A DNA stretch of 64,000 nt, from assembly GCF_016597785.1 (NCBI RefSeq), contig NZ_JAENJG010000002.1:546081-610080 (forward strand). Reading direction: 5' to 3'. The notes under the pieces were generated by a model that saw only the letters and a list, made by a program, of their open reading frames with translations, searched no databases and was not told the DNA's origin. Below are positions 25,596 through 33,445 of this stretch, piece by piece. The DNA comes from Leucobacter sp. L43 (GTDB taxonomy: Bacteria > Actinomycetota > Actinomycetes > Actinomycetales > Microbacteriaceae). A program made the position numbers and the translations under genes. Position 1 is the first letter of the stretch. Each line of letters begins with the position of its first letter.

Positions 25596-26551
25596 CCACC
25601 ACGTGGCAGGGTTCACCCGACGCCCGTCCGAGTGCGCGCATCGCCTCGCTCGCTCCCGCGCTGCAGCGCACCGAGCGCCGCGTCGTCGAAGCCATCGCGG
25701 CCGACCGGGAGCGCGCGGTCGAGTGCACGGCGCAGGCGCTCGCCGAGCGGGTCGGGGTGGGGCGCACCACGGTGATTCGCGCGGCCCAGTCCCTCGGCTA
25801 CGACGGGTACCCGCAGCTGCGCGTCGCCCTCGTGCAGGAGCTCGCCCTCGAGGGCGCTGCGGTCGCCGGCACTGCGGCGGGCCGGGGCACGACGGGCGCG
25901 GCAGGCGCGGCAGGCTCGGGTGGCGCCGCAGGAAGAGCGGGAAGCGGCGCTCGTGGCGATGCGATCGACCCCACGATCCTCGGCGCACTGCGGGGGAGGA
26001 TCGCGCAGCTCGCCGCCCGTCTCGATGACTCGATGGCGGCGCTCACGCCGGAAGCGGTGGACGCATTCGTGCAGGCGCTCGACTCGGCCGACCGGCTGCT
26101 CGTCGTCGCCAACGGCCTCTCGAGCCCGATCGGCCTCGACTTCGCCATGCGGCTCAACTCGGCCGGGCGCTCTGTGGAGCAGTTCGCAGATCCGATGGCG
26201 CAGCAGATCGCCGCTCGGCAGCTCGGGGCCGGGTCGGTGTGCGCGGTGTTCTCCGGCTCGGGAGCGAACCGGGCGACCCTTGACGTGATGGGAGCTGCGC
26301 GCTTGAGCGGCGCGCGAGTCATCGCGATCACATCATTCGCGCGATCAGCTGTCGAGAAGCTGTCGGATGTCACGCTGGTGGTGCCGCCCGTGGGCGGGAG
26401 CTTCCACGACGAGCTCATCCACACCTCGCGTGCGGCGCTGATGCTGCTGACCGAGCATCTCGTCGACGCATTCGTCGAGATGCGCGGCGACCGCGGCCGC
26501 GACGCGCGCTCCGCAGTGCTCACCGTGCTCGCCGACGCGCTGGAGGAGTAG
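25592..26551 (+). CDS. MurR/RpiR-family transcriptional regulator with SIS domain
   Basis: The 319-residue protein has an N-terminal RpiR helix-turn-helix (RRVVEAIAADRERAVECTAQ, VGVGRTTVIRAAQSLGYDGY), then a flexible Gly/Ala linker (about 90-125), then a SIS sugar-phosphate-binding domain (about 145-285) with VVANGLSSPIGLDFA, VFSGSGANRATLDV and IAITSFARSAVEKLSD. RpiR proteins usually respond to phosphosugars. Its presence at the end of a PhnDCE-type operon suggests that the imported compound, or a product of the HAD phosphatase, is a phosphorylated metabolite. A TTGGA-N7-TCCAA element upstream of the operon is its candidate site. Confidence 0.88.
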   Translation: MTTTWQGSPDARPSARIASLAPALQRTERRVVEAIAADRERAVECTAQALAERVGVGRTTVIRAAQSLGYDGYPQLRVALVQELALEGAAVAGTAAGRGTTGAAGAAGSGGAAGRAGSGARGDAIDPTILGALRGRIAQLAARLDDSMAALTPEAVDAFVQALDSADRLLVVANGLSSPIGLDFAMRLNSAGRSVEQFADPMAQQIAARQLGAGSVCAVFSGSGANRATLDVMGAARLSGARVIAITSFARSAVEKLSDVTLVVPPVGGSFHDELIHTSRAALMLLTEHLVDAFVEMRGDRGRDARSAVLTVLADALEE

Positions 26552-26557
26552 GCGAAG

Positions 26558-26574
26558 CGCCCGACCGGCGGGCG
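26558..26574. terminator. Hairpin between convergent rpiR-type and flavin monooxygenase genes
   Basis: CGCCCG-ACCGG-CGGGCG forms a 6-bp GC stem in the 41-bp gap between two convergent stop codons; it could serve both directions. There is no T-run. Confidence 0.4.
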
Positions 26575-26592
26575 AGGGCGGCCGCGCAGCTC

Positions 26593-27900
26593 TCAGCCGA
26601 CGAGATGCTCGCGCAGCGTCGAGCCCGTGTAGGCGCTGCGGAAGACGCCGCGTCGCTGCAGCTCGGGCACGACGCCGTTCACGAAATCCTCGAACGACGA
26701 ATGGTAGAGGGCGGGCATGATGATGAAGCCGTCGGCGGCCTCGCTCTCGAAGAGGTGCTGCAGCTCGTCGGCGATCGTCGCGGGCGACCCCACCAGCTGC
26801 GGGTGCAGCTGGTTGAGGGCCTGCTCGATCGCGAGCTCGGCGACCGTCAAGCGACGCCGCTCGCTCACCGCTGCCAGCATGTCTTCGAACCCGGCGCTGC
26901 CGGTGGCGCCGCGGTGCGCGGCGAGTATCCCGGTCGCGGGAGCCGCGGGGTCGAGGGACTCGGCGTGCAGCAGCCGCTCGAGCTTCGCGAGCGCGCTCGG
27001 CAGGTCGATCTGCGCGACCAGCGCGGCGAGCTTCGCGTCAGCCTCCGCGTCGGTCCACCCCACGATCGGTTGCACGCCCTGCAGTACGCGAATGGCATCG
27101 GGATCACGACCGTGATCTACGCGGGCCCGGTCGCGGATCTCGGTGCGCAGCTCCCGCATGGCCTCGGGGGAGTCGCCGATCGCGAAGACGACCTCGGCCC
27201 AGCGCGCCGCGAAGGCCCTGCCGCGGGTCGAGGAGCCGGCCTGCATGAGCACCGGGTGGCCCTGCTGGCTCTGCGGCAGGGTGAGCGGACCCCGCGAGAG
27301 CCCTCCGCCGACCCGATGCACGCGCGACGGGTCGGCGAAGAGGCCTGCCGTCTGGTCGTGCACGAGCGCATCGGGCTCCCACGAGTGCCACAGCTCGACG
27401 ACGGTCTGCACGACTTCGTCGGCGTGGTCGTAGCGCTGGCCGGGCGCCGCGATGCCAGCATGACCGAGATTGCGCGCCTCGGCATCGGTCGTCGACGTCA
27501 CGATATTCCATGCGGCTCGTCCGCCCGACAGGTGGTCGACGGAGAGCAGCTGACGGGCGATGGAGTACGCGGGCACGAAGCTCGTCGACACGGTCGCGCC
27601 GATGCCGATGCGCGACGTCACCCCGGCGACGAGCGCCGCCTTGGCGATCGGGTCGAGGTAGATCGCCCCCTTCCCGGCGGTGCGGAGGGTCGTGGCGTAG
27701 TCGCCGGCGCCGTCCTCGGGCACCGCGAGCGCGTCCGCGAAGAAGATCATGTCGAAGCAGCCGCGCTCGAGTGTGCGTCCGAGATCCGCCGTGAACGACC
27801 CGCTCAACCAGTCGGCGCGGCTGAGCGGATTGCGCCAGTTCTCGGCGTACTGGCTCGTGGGCGGATTCACCATGCCGACGAGGTGCATGCCCCGCTTCAT
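26593..27900 (-). CDS. LLM-class flavin-dependent monooxygenase (NtaA/SnaA/DszA type)
   Basis: This is a 435-residue FMNH2-dependent TIM-barrel monooxygenase that would need a separate flavin reductase. Family segments are MHLVGMVNPP near the N-terminus, YAENWRNPLSRADWLSGSF, FDMIFFADALAV, TSRIGIGATVSTSFVPAYS, WNIVTSTTDAEARNLGH, HPVLMQAGSS and LVGSPATIADEL. The ATG overlaps the stop of the YkoF-like gene (ATGA), so both are made together. Next to a thiamine-precursor transporter with a TPP riboswitch, a role in oxidising a pyrimidine or thiazole compound is plausible but is inference. A secondary possibility is general sulfur or amine-compound oxidation. Confidence 0.88.
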   Translation of the reverse strand: MKRGMHLVGMVNPPTSQYAENWRNPLSRADWLSGSFTADLGRTLERGCFDMIFFADALAVPEDGAGDYATTLRTAGKGAIYLDPIAKAALVAGVTSRIGIGATVSTSFVPAYSIARQLLSVDHLSGGRAAWNIVTSTTDAEARNLGHAGIAAPGQRYDHADEVVQTVVELWHSWEPDALVHDQTAGLFADPSRVHRVGGGLSRGPLTLPQSQQGHPVLMQAGSSTRGRAFAARWAEVVFAIGDSPEAMRELRTEIRDRARVDHGRDPDAIRVLQGVQPIVGWTDAEADAKLAALVAQIDLPSALAKLERLLHAESLDPAAPATGILAAHRGATGSAGFEDMLAAVSERRRLTVAELAIEQALNQLHPQLVGSPATIADELQHLFESEAADGFIIMPALYHSSFEDFVNGVVPELQRRGVFRSAYTGSTLREHLVG

Positions 27901-28598
27901 GAGGCGTGCGACTCGGGCTCGGTCGCCGGAGGCGCGTCGGTGCCGACCACCGACGGGCTGTTGATGGAGACGGTGAGGTGCGTCACCACGTGCTGCACCT
28001 GCGCGCCGACTCCGATCCAGGCGTTCGCGGCCGTCTCGAGCACCGCGGAGAGGCCTCCGTCGAGCCGGGTCGCGTAGTGATCGGAGCCCGAGTAGACCCC
28101 CGACGCCTTCGCCCGATCGATCGCGGCGTAGATCGGCGTCATGTGGTCGACGGGGGCGGCGGGCGCTGCGGCACTCGCGACCACCGCAGGCGATGCGGAT
28201 CCTGCGTCGAGCAGCGGATACAGCGACCAGTGCGCCCGAGCGCGAACGCCGCTCTCGGGGAGCGCGATCGGAGCGGCGGCGAGCGCGTGCACGCCGGGCG
28301 GAAGCGCGCACTGCAGTTCTCCCGGGCAGCCGCGGGAGAGCAGGATCGCGGCGGACAGATGCGCGCCGCTTCGCGCGGCCGCGGCGACGACGCTCTGCAC
28401 GTAGGCGAGCACGCGCTGCTCGCCGCCGGTCACGAACGTGGAGATGTCATTCGTCTCGATGGTGAGGCCGGTGGCGTCGGCCGAGCCGAGTGCCCCCAGG
28501 ATGATGCGCACGTAGTCCGAGTCGTAGACCGAGAGCGTGAAGCGCGCTCCAACGCCGTACTGCTCGGGAGTGGGCGTCGGATGCGTCGCTGAAGTCAC
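27897..28598 (-). CDS. YkoF-like thiamine/hydroxymethylpyrimidine-binding protein
   Basis: The 233-residue protein consists of two tandem ferredoxin-like halves: YGVGARFTLSVYDSDYVRII with LTIETNDISTFVTG, and later PIYAAIDRAKASGVYSGSDH with YATRLDGGLSAVLET. This is the YkoF arrangement, a thiamine-binding protein first noted with the hydroxymethylpyrimidine transporter YkoEDC in Bacillus. It starts at GTG 28598, with TAGGGT ending 6 nt upstream, so it is probably leaderless and is not under the TPP riboswitch on the other strand. It ends with the flavin monooxygenase gene overlapped. Confidence 0.85.
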   Translation of the reverse strand: MTSATHPTPTPEQYGVGARFTLSVYDSDYVRIILGALGSADATGLTIETNDISTFVTGGEQRVLAYVQSVVAAAARSGAHLSAAILLSRGCPGELQCALPPGVHALAAAPIALPESGVRARAHWSLYPLLDAGSASPAVVASAAAPAAPVDHMTPIYAAIDRAKASGVYSGSDHYATRLDGGLSAVLETAANAWIGVGAQVQHVVTHLTVSINSPSVVGTDAPPATEPESHAS

Positions 28599-28604
28599 GC
28601 CCCA

Positions 28605-28610
28605 ACCCTA
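28605..28610 (-). promoter_or_regulatory. -10 box of leaderless ykoF-like gene
   Basis: TAGGGT on the minus strand ends 6 nt before GTG 28598. It lies about 55 bp from the start of the TPP aptamer, so divergent promoters share this short gap. Confidence 0.5.
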
Positions 28611-28665
28611 GGCGACGATCGCGTGCGTCGTGGAGCGGGTGGCGGGATGTTGCTAGGGTGAACCT

Positions 28666-28756
28666 CACACGGGAGTCCGGTAGGCCGGGCTGAGAGGAAA
28701 GTCCACAGCTTTCGACCGTCGAACCTGATCTGGATCATGCCAGCGCAGGGAGACAC
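28666..28756 (+). promoter_or_regulatory. TPP riboswitch aptamer (THI element)
   Basis: The conserved parts are all present in order: CACGGGAGTCC, GGGCTGAGAGGA, ACCGTCGAACCTGATCTGGA, TCATGCCAGCGCAGGGAGA. TPP binding would switch off the downstream transporter genes. Confidence 0.96.
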
Positions 28757-28766
28757 TCTACGAACC

Positions 28767-28793
28767 CGTGCCCGAACGAAACGGAAGGGCACG
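28767..28793 (+). promoter_or_regulatory. Shine-Dalgarno-sequestering hairpin of the TPP riboswitch
   Basis: CGTGCCC (28767-28773) pairs perfectly with GGGCACG (28787-28793). The 3' arm and adjacent loop contain GGAAGGG, the ribosome-binding site, 9 nt before the ATG at 28799. No U-tract follows, so the switch probably acts on translation. Confidence 0.7.
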
Positions 28794-28798
28794 CATTC

Positions 28799-29857
28799 AT
28801 GCGCCATCACACCCATACCCGCACCCTGACCCGCGCGGCCGCGCTGCTGTCGACGGCTGCGATCGCACTCGTCGGCTGCGCGAGCACCGCGGCGGCGCCG
28901 AACGGCGCGAGCGCCGGGGAGAACGCCGGCAGCACCCGGGTCACCTTCGCCCTCGACTGGGCGCCGAACACGAACCACATCGGCGTGTACGTCGCCGACG
29001 AGCTCGGGTACTTCGACGAGGCGGGACTCGACGTCGAGATACTGCCGTACGGCTCGACCCCGGCGACCCAGCTGGTCTCCGCAGGCGAAGCCGATTTCGG
29101 GATCGGCGGCCAGTCGACCGTTCAGGTGGCGCGCACCGCCGGGCTCGACCTCGTGTCGGTGTATCGCGTCACGCAGCGGGACTCGGGACGTCTAGTCACT
29201 CTGGCGGATCGTGCTGACGTCGACCGCCCCGCCGATCTCGACGGCATGACGTTCGGCGGCTTCGGCTCACCGCTCTACAGCGCCCTCGCGCGCGCCACGA
29301 TCGAGGGCGACGGCGGCGAGGGGTCGTTCGAGGAGGTGGTGCTCGACACGGGCGCCTACGAGGCGCTCTCGCAGGGGCGCATCGACTTCACGCTGTCGGT
29401 CGCGACGTGGGAGAATCTGCAGGCAGAGCTCGACGGCCACCCGTACCGCGAATTCGGGTATCAGGACTTCGGGGTGCCGGAGCAGCAGTCCACCGGCATC
29501 GTGTCGAGCGAGGCATATCTCGAAGCGCACCCGGAGGAGTCCCGCGCGTTCGTGCAGGCGGTCGCCCGCGGGTACGCGTACGCGGCCGAACAGCCCGAAG
29601 CTGCGGCCGAACTGCTCATCGCGGCGAACCCCGACACCCTCGGGGCGGCCGACGAGCTCGTCCATGCCAGCGCCCGGCTGCTCGCCGAGGACTACCTCGC
29701 CTCTCCCGAACGCGAGATCGGCGCGATCGACCCCGAGGCGTGGGACGCGTTCGGCGCGTTTCTCTTCGACGGCGGATTCCTGACCGACGCGGAGGGGCGG
29801 CCGCTCACGGAGCAACCCGACTGGAGCGAGTACGCCACCGACGCGTACCTGGGGTGA
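28799..29857 (+). CDS. ThiY-like (NMT1/THI5 family) substrate-binding lipoprotein
   Basis: The 352-residue lipoprotein has lipobox LVGC (Cys about 25). The NMT1/THI5-like core begins VTFALDWAPNTNHIGVYVAD and continues LGYFDEAGLDVEILPYGS, AGEADFGIGGQSTV and GYQDFGVPEQQSTGIV. Such proteins deliver pyrimidine moieties of thiamine, for example formylaminopyrimidine with Bacillus ThiY. The upstream TPP riboswitch supports this directly. Its stop overlaps the permease start. Confidence 0.92.
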   Translation: MRHHTHTRTLTRAAALLSTAAIALVGCASTAAAPNGASAGENAGSTRVTFALDWAPNTNHIGVYVADELGYFDEAGLDVEILPYGSTPATQLVSAGEADFGIGGQSTVQVARTAGLDLVSVYRVTQRDSGRLVTLADRADVDRPADLDGMTFGGFGSPLYSALARATIEGDGGEGSFEEVVLDTGAYEALSQGRIDFTLSVATWENLQAELDGHPYREFGYQDFGVPEQQSTGIVSSEAYLEAHPEESRAFVQAVARGYAYAAEQPEAAAELLIAANPDTLGAADELVHASARLLAEDYLASPEREIGAIDPEAWDAFGAFLFDGGFLTDAEGRPLTEQPDWSEYATDAYLG

Positions 29858-30702
29858 ACAGCCGCATGATGCGCAGTGTCCGACGGGGGTTCTTCGCGAC
29901 CGGCGGTTCGTGGTCAGAACGACTCGCCCTCATCGCGGCGCCGACGATCGCGTTCCTGCTGCTGCTCGCCGCGTGGCAGGGGGTGGCCGCTGCGGGCCTC
30001 GTGCCCGCGGAGATGCTGCCAGCTCCGACGCGCGTGGTGAGCGCCGGTGCCGCCGAGCGCACCGCGCTCCTGCGGCACGCGATCCCGACGCTGATCGCGA
30101 CCGTCGCGGGATTCGCCCTGTCGGTATCGGTCGCCTGGGTGACGGCGACCGTGCTCGACTTCTCGCGGATCCTGCGCAGCGCTCTGCTCCCACTGCTCGT
30201 CGTGAGCCAGACTCTGCCGCTCATCGCGCTCGCACCGCTCGTGGTGCTCTGGTTCGGCTTCGGCCTGCTCCCGAAGCTCCTGCTCGTCGCTTTCGTCACG
30301 TTCTTCCCGATGGTGGTCGGGCTGCTGCGCGGGTTCGCGGAGGCGGACCCGGAGGCCGAACGCCTGCTCGCATCGATGGGTGCGTCGCGGGCGACGGTGT
30401 TCCGCCTGGTCAGGCTCCCGGCGTCGACGGCTTCGTTCTTCTCGGCGTTGCGCATCTCGATCACCTATGCGGTGGTCGGCGCGATCTTCGCCGAGTACGC
30501 GGGAGCCGTCGCCGGCCTCGGCGTCTACATGCAGTCGGCGAAGAACGTCTTCCGCACCGACCTGGTGCTCGCCGCAGTCGGCGTCAGCACGCTGCTCACC
30601 CTGTGCCTGTTCGGCATCGTCGTACTCGCCGAGCGCGTGGCGGCGCCGTGGCTGCGCATCGAACAGGGACGGGATCGCACGCACCGGGGGACGCGATCGT
30701 GA
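29854..30702 (+). CDS. ThiX-like ABC transporter permease
   Basis: The 282-residue inner-membrane protein has six predicted helices and the BPD-type coupling loop (LLASMGASRATVFRLVRLPA). It belongs to the nitrate/sulfonate/taurine-like permease group that pairs with NMT1-type binding proteins. GTG at 29854 overlaps the preceding stop; an ATG 12 bp downstream is an alternative. It overlaps the ATPase gene at its end, giving a fully coupled thiY-thiX-thiZ order. Confidence 0.9.
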   Translation: MNSRMMRSVRRGFFATGGSWSERLALIAAPTIAFLLLLAAWQGVAAAGLVPAEMLPAPTRVVSAGAAERTALLRHAIPTLIATVAGFALSVSVAWVTATVLDFSRILRSALLPLLVVSQTLPLIALAPLVVLWFGFGLLPKLLLVAFVTFFPMVVGLLRGFAEADPEAERLLASMGASRATVFRLVRLPASTASFFSALRISITYAVVGAIFAEYAGAVAGLGVYMQSAKNVFRTDLVLAAVGVSTLLTLCLFGIVVLAERVAAPWLRIEQGRDRTHRGTRS

Positions 30703-31445
30703 CGCTGCTCGAGGTCCGCGGCGTCGGCAAGCGCTTCGCCGATCAGGTCGTGCTCGAAGACGTCTCCTTCGACGTCGACGACGGCGAGATCGTCGCGATC
30801 ATCGGCGCGAGCGGGAGCGGGAAGTCGACGCTGCTGTCGCTCCTCACCGGCGCGTTGCATCCCGACTCCGGGGAGATCCGCTTCGCGGGTGCGCCGCTGC
30901 CGCAGCGGCGTCGGCCATTCGCCTACATGCCGCAGCGCGATGCGCTGCTGCCGTGGCGGAGAGTCGTCGAGAACGCGGCCATCGGGCTCGAAGTGCAGGG
31001 CGTGAGCAGACGGGAAGCGCGGCGTCGCGCACGTGAGCTCCTCGAGCCGTTCGGTCTCGCGGGTACCGAGTTCCGATACCCGCGGCAGCTCTCCGGCGGG
31101 ATGCGCCAGCGCGTTTCGTTCCTCCGAGCCGTCGTGCAGGAGCAACCGATCCTGCTGCTCGACGAGCCGTTCGGCGCACTCGACGCCATCACCCGCGACG
31201 ATCTGCAACGCTGGCTGCTCGAGATGTGGCGAGACTCCGGGTGGACGATCGTGTGCATCACGCACGATATTCGCGAAGCCGTGCGCCTGGCCGATCGCGT
31301 GCTCGTGCTTCCCAGAACCCCCGGTGCCCTGGCCGGGGAGGTGGCGGTCTCCCGAGAGATTCCGCGCGGCACCGGAATGCTGACCGATCCGAGAGTGCCG
31401 CCGCTCGAAGCGGAGCTGCACGCACTGCTGCGGTCGGCGGGCTAG
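30699..31445 (+). CDS. ThiZ-like ABC transporter ATP-binding protein
   Basis: The 248-residue nucleotide-binding subunit has Walker A GASGSGKST, Q-loop YMPQRDALLPW (the usual segment of this subfamily), signature LSGGMRQRV, Walker B ILLLDEPFGALD and switch VCITHDIREA. It completes the riboswitch-controlled thiamine-precursor importer. Its TAG stop lies within CTAG, which also encodes the stop of the convergent flavin hydroxylase gene, so the two genes share four bases. Confidence 0.92.
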   Translation: MTLLEVRGVGKRFADQVVLEDVSFDVDDGEIVAIIGASGSGKSTLLSLLTGALHPDSGEIRFAGAPLPQRRRPFAYMPQRDALLPWRRVVENAAIGLEVQGVSRREARRRARELLEPFGLAGTEFRYPRQLSGGMRQRVSFLRAVVQEQPILLLDEPFGALDAITRDDLQRWLLEMWRDSGWTIVCITHDIREAVRLADRVLVLPRTPGALAGEVAVSREIPRGTGMLTDPRVPPLEAELHALLRSAG

Positions 31446-32668
31446 GGCAGCCGGTCAGCCGCGCCGCGGGCCGCACGATCGAACCCCATCGCGTACGCTC
31501 GCTCGGGCAGTCCGGCGAGCGGAGTGCGCAGCGCTGCATCGAGTGCGGCGGCGGAGACCGATGCGAGTCGCCTCGGCCACGGTCGGCCCAATGACGTGTT
31601 GAACGCGGCGAGCCGGGCCGCAGTTCGCGCGGAGGCGAGTCTGCTGCGCTCCCACCGCGCGAGCGCGGCGCGGTGCGAACCGTCACCATCCGGCGCCGTG
31701 CGCCGTTGCCGGCAGCGGCGAGCCTGTGCGAGCACCGGAGCGAGCGTCGCGGCGTCGAGGAGCCCCAGGTTCATGCCCTGGCCGCCGATCGGGCTCACCT
31801 CATGCGCGGCATCACCGATCGCGATGACGGAACCGGCGAACACCATGCGATCGAGCAGGACGCGGCGGATGCTGAAACGACTCGCCTCGACCACGTGCGC
31901 TGCGAGAGCGGGGGCCAGCATGCGCGTCGCGATCGCCTCGGCGAGTCGTTCGCCGTCGCCGGCCGCGCGCTCGGCGTTCGGATGCTCCGGATCCGACGCG
32001 ATCCTCGCCACCAGGCGGCGTCGGCCGCCGGGCAGAGGAAACGACTCCGCGACGCCGCACGCGCCGAGGGTGATCACCGCCGTGCCCTCCGGCTGCCCGG
32101 GAGCAGCGCTCAGATCGGTCATGAGATACCTGTCGGGATAGGCCCGCGAACGCCCGGTGAACAACCCGCTCAGCAGACGCCGCCCGGATGCACCAGCAGC
32201 CACGATCAGGGTGCGGGCGAACCAGGTGCGCGATGCTCCGTCAGCGTCCAACGCGTGCACGTGCACCCCCTCCGGCGTGGGGTGCACGCCCACGACGCGC
32301 ACGCCACGCACAGGAATCGGCCCGTACGCGGCCACCGCAGCCTCGGTGACCGCCTGGGGGACGGAGGCGACGAACGGGAAGCGCGATGGGCGGCGGTCGA
32401 AGCGCACCTCGCCGACCGTGCGACCGGCGGCGACGGCGATACCGCGGGGAATCCGCACAGCCTCTGCGAGAATGCGCTCCGTCGCACCGCCCGCCTCCAG
32501 CGCGGCGAGCACCGGAGGATGCACGCCGATCGCGCGAGAACCGGGCGACGCATCGGCGCGCTGCTCGAGCACGACGACCTCGACCCCCAGACGATGCAGC
32601 TCGGAGGCGACGAGCGAACCACTCGGCCCGGCACCGACCACCAGGACATCGCAGGCGGTGACGCTCAC
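31442..32668 (-). CDS. FAD-dependent monooxygenase (SrsC-like hydroxylase)
   Basis: This 408-residue class A flavoprotein hydroxylase has the Rossmann FAD motif DVLVVGAGPSGSLVASELHR, the FAD/NADPH-site segment VVAAGASGR and the FAD ribityl motif VIAIGDAAHEVSPIGGQGMN. It starts at a GTG overlapping the methyltransferase stop. Third in a PKS-methyltransferase-hydroxylase set, it likely hydroxylates an alkylresorcinol-type ring, as SrsC does in Streptomyces griseus. It could alternatively act as an FAD reductase of isoprenoids, but the context argues against that. Confidence 0.88.
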   Translation of the reverse strand: MSVTACDVLVVGAGPSGSLVASELHRLGVEVVVLEQRADASPGSRAIGVHPPVLAALEAGGATERILAEAVRIPRGIAVAAGRTVGEVRFDRRPSRFPFVASVPQAVTEAAVAAYGPIPVRGVRVVGVHPTPEGVHVHALDADGASRTWFARTLIVAAGASGRRLLSGLFTGRSRAYPDRYLMTDLSAAPGQPEGTAVITLGACGVAESFPLPGGRRRLVARIASDPEHPNAERAAGDGERLAEAIATRMLAPALAAHVVEASRFSIRRVLLDRMVFAGSVIAIGDAAHEVSPIGGQGMNLGLLDAATLAPVLAQARRCRQRRTAPDGDGSHRAALARWERSRLASARTAARLAAFNTSLGRPWPRRLASVSAAALDAALRTPLAGLPERAYAMGFDRAARGAADRLP

Positions 32669-33426
32669 CGCTCGCCCCGCAGCTCGACGCCCTCCTGATC
32701 GGGGCGGTGCACCGCGAGGAGCCGGAACCGGTTGACCTGCTCCGCCCGCCACCGCGGCGGCAGCACGTGCGACAGCTCGCTCCTGGTGTAGCTGCGACGG
32801 ATACTCCGAAGCCCGTCGACGCGCAGGAGGGTGCCGGCGCTCACCGGCACCGCGCCCACGGCGAATGCAGCGTAGGCGAGTCGACCGCGAGCGATATCGG
32901 AATGCACGGCGAGCCTTGAAGCGAGAGCCTCGGAATCGGCGAGCAGCCCGCAGAACTCGGGTTCGGACAGGTGATGGAGGAGATGGTTCGAGACCACGAC
33001 GTCGAATCCCTCACCCGCGGCCACCAGTTCCGAAGAGAAGCACTCGCGGTATTCGACCCCGGGAATACGCCGCGCGTTTCTCGCCACCGCGATGGCGCGC
33101 GGATCGGGGTCGATCCCGACCCCCTGCACTGCGTACCCGTCGCGGGCGGCCATCCGAACGATCCGCCGCAGCACATCTCCGCCGCCGCATCCCACGTCCA
33201 GTATCCGCAGATGAGGCGCGGATCCGCTCGTCGAGCGCGACGCAGCCTCGAGCGCGGGACGAATGTGGGTGCGGTAGACCCGGCCCCATGATGAGACAGC
33301 GCGATTGACCGCGTCGAATCCCTGCAGCGTGCGGCGCAGCCGGCCCGCGTCGCACGAGGGATCGTCCATGATCTCCGTCAGCCGGGTGTCTCGCTCGGCG
33401 AGCGAGACGAACGTCCTGCGCTCCAT
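32665..33426 (-). CDS. Class I SAM-dependent methyltransferase (SrsB-like position)
   Basis: The 253-residue enzyme has the SAM motif I LRILDVGCGGGDVLRRIVRM, GVGIDPDPRAIAVAR, and FDVVVSNHLLHHL. Upstream residues (LRRTLQGFDAVNRAVSSWG) are typical of the methyltransferases that sit beside type III polyketide synthases. It probably O- or C-methylates the polyketide product. The start codon is ambiguous; the ATG at 33426 is adopted. It lies 19 bp after the synthase gene. Confidence 0.87.
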   Translation of the reverse strand: MERRTFVSLAERDTRLTEIMDDPSCDAGRLRRTLQGFDAVNRAVSSWGRVYRTHIRPALEAASRSTSGSAPHLRILDVGCGGGDVLRRIVRMAARDGYAVQGVGIDPDPRAIAVARNARRIPGVEYRECFSSELVAAGEGFDVVVSNHLLHHLSEPEFCGLLADSEALASRLAVHSDIARGRLAYAAFAVGAVPVSAGTLLRVDGLRSIRRSYTRSELSHVLPPRWRAEQVNRFRLLAVHRPDQEGVELRGER

Positions 33427-33445
33427 CGTGACAGCCACGGCCGGA

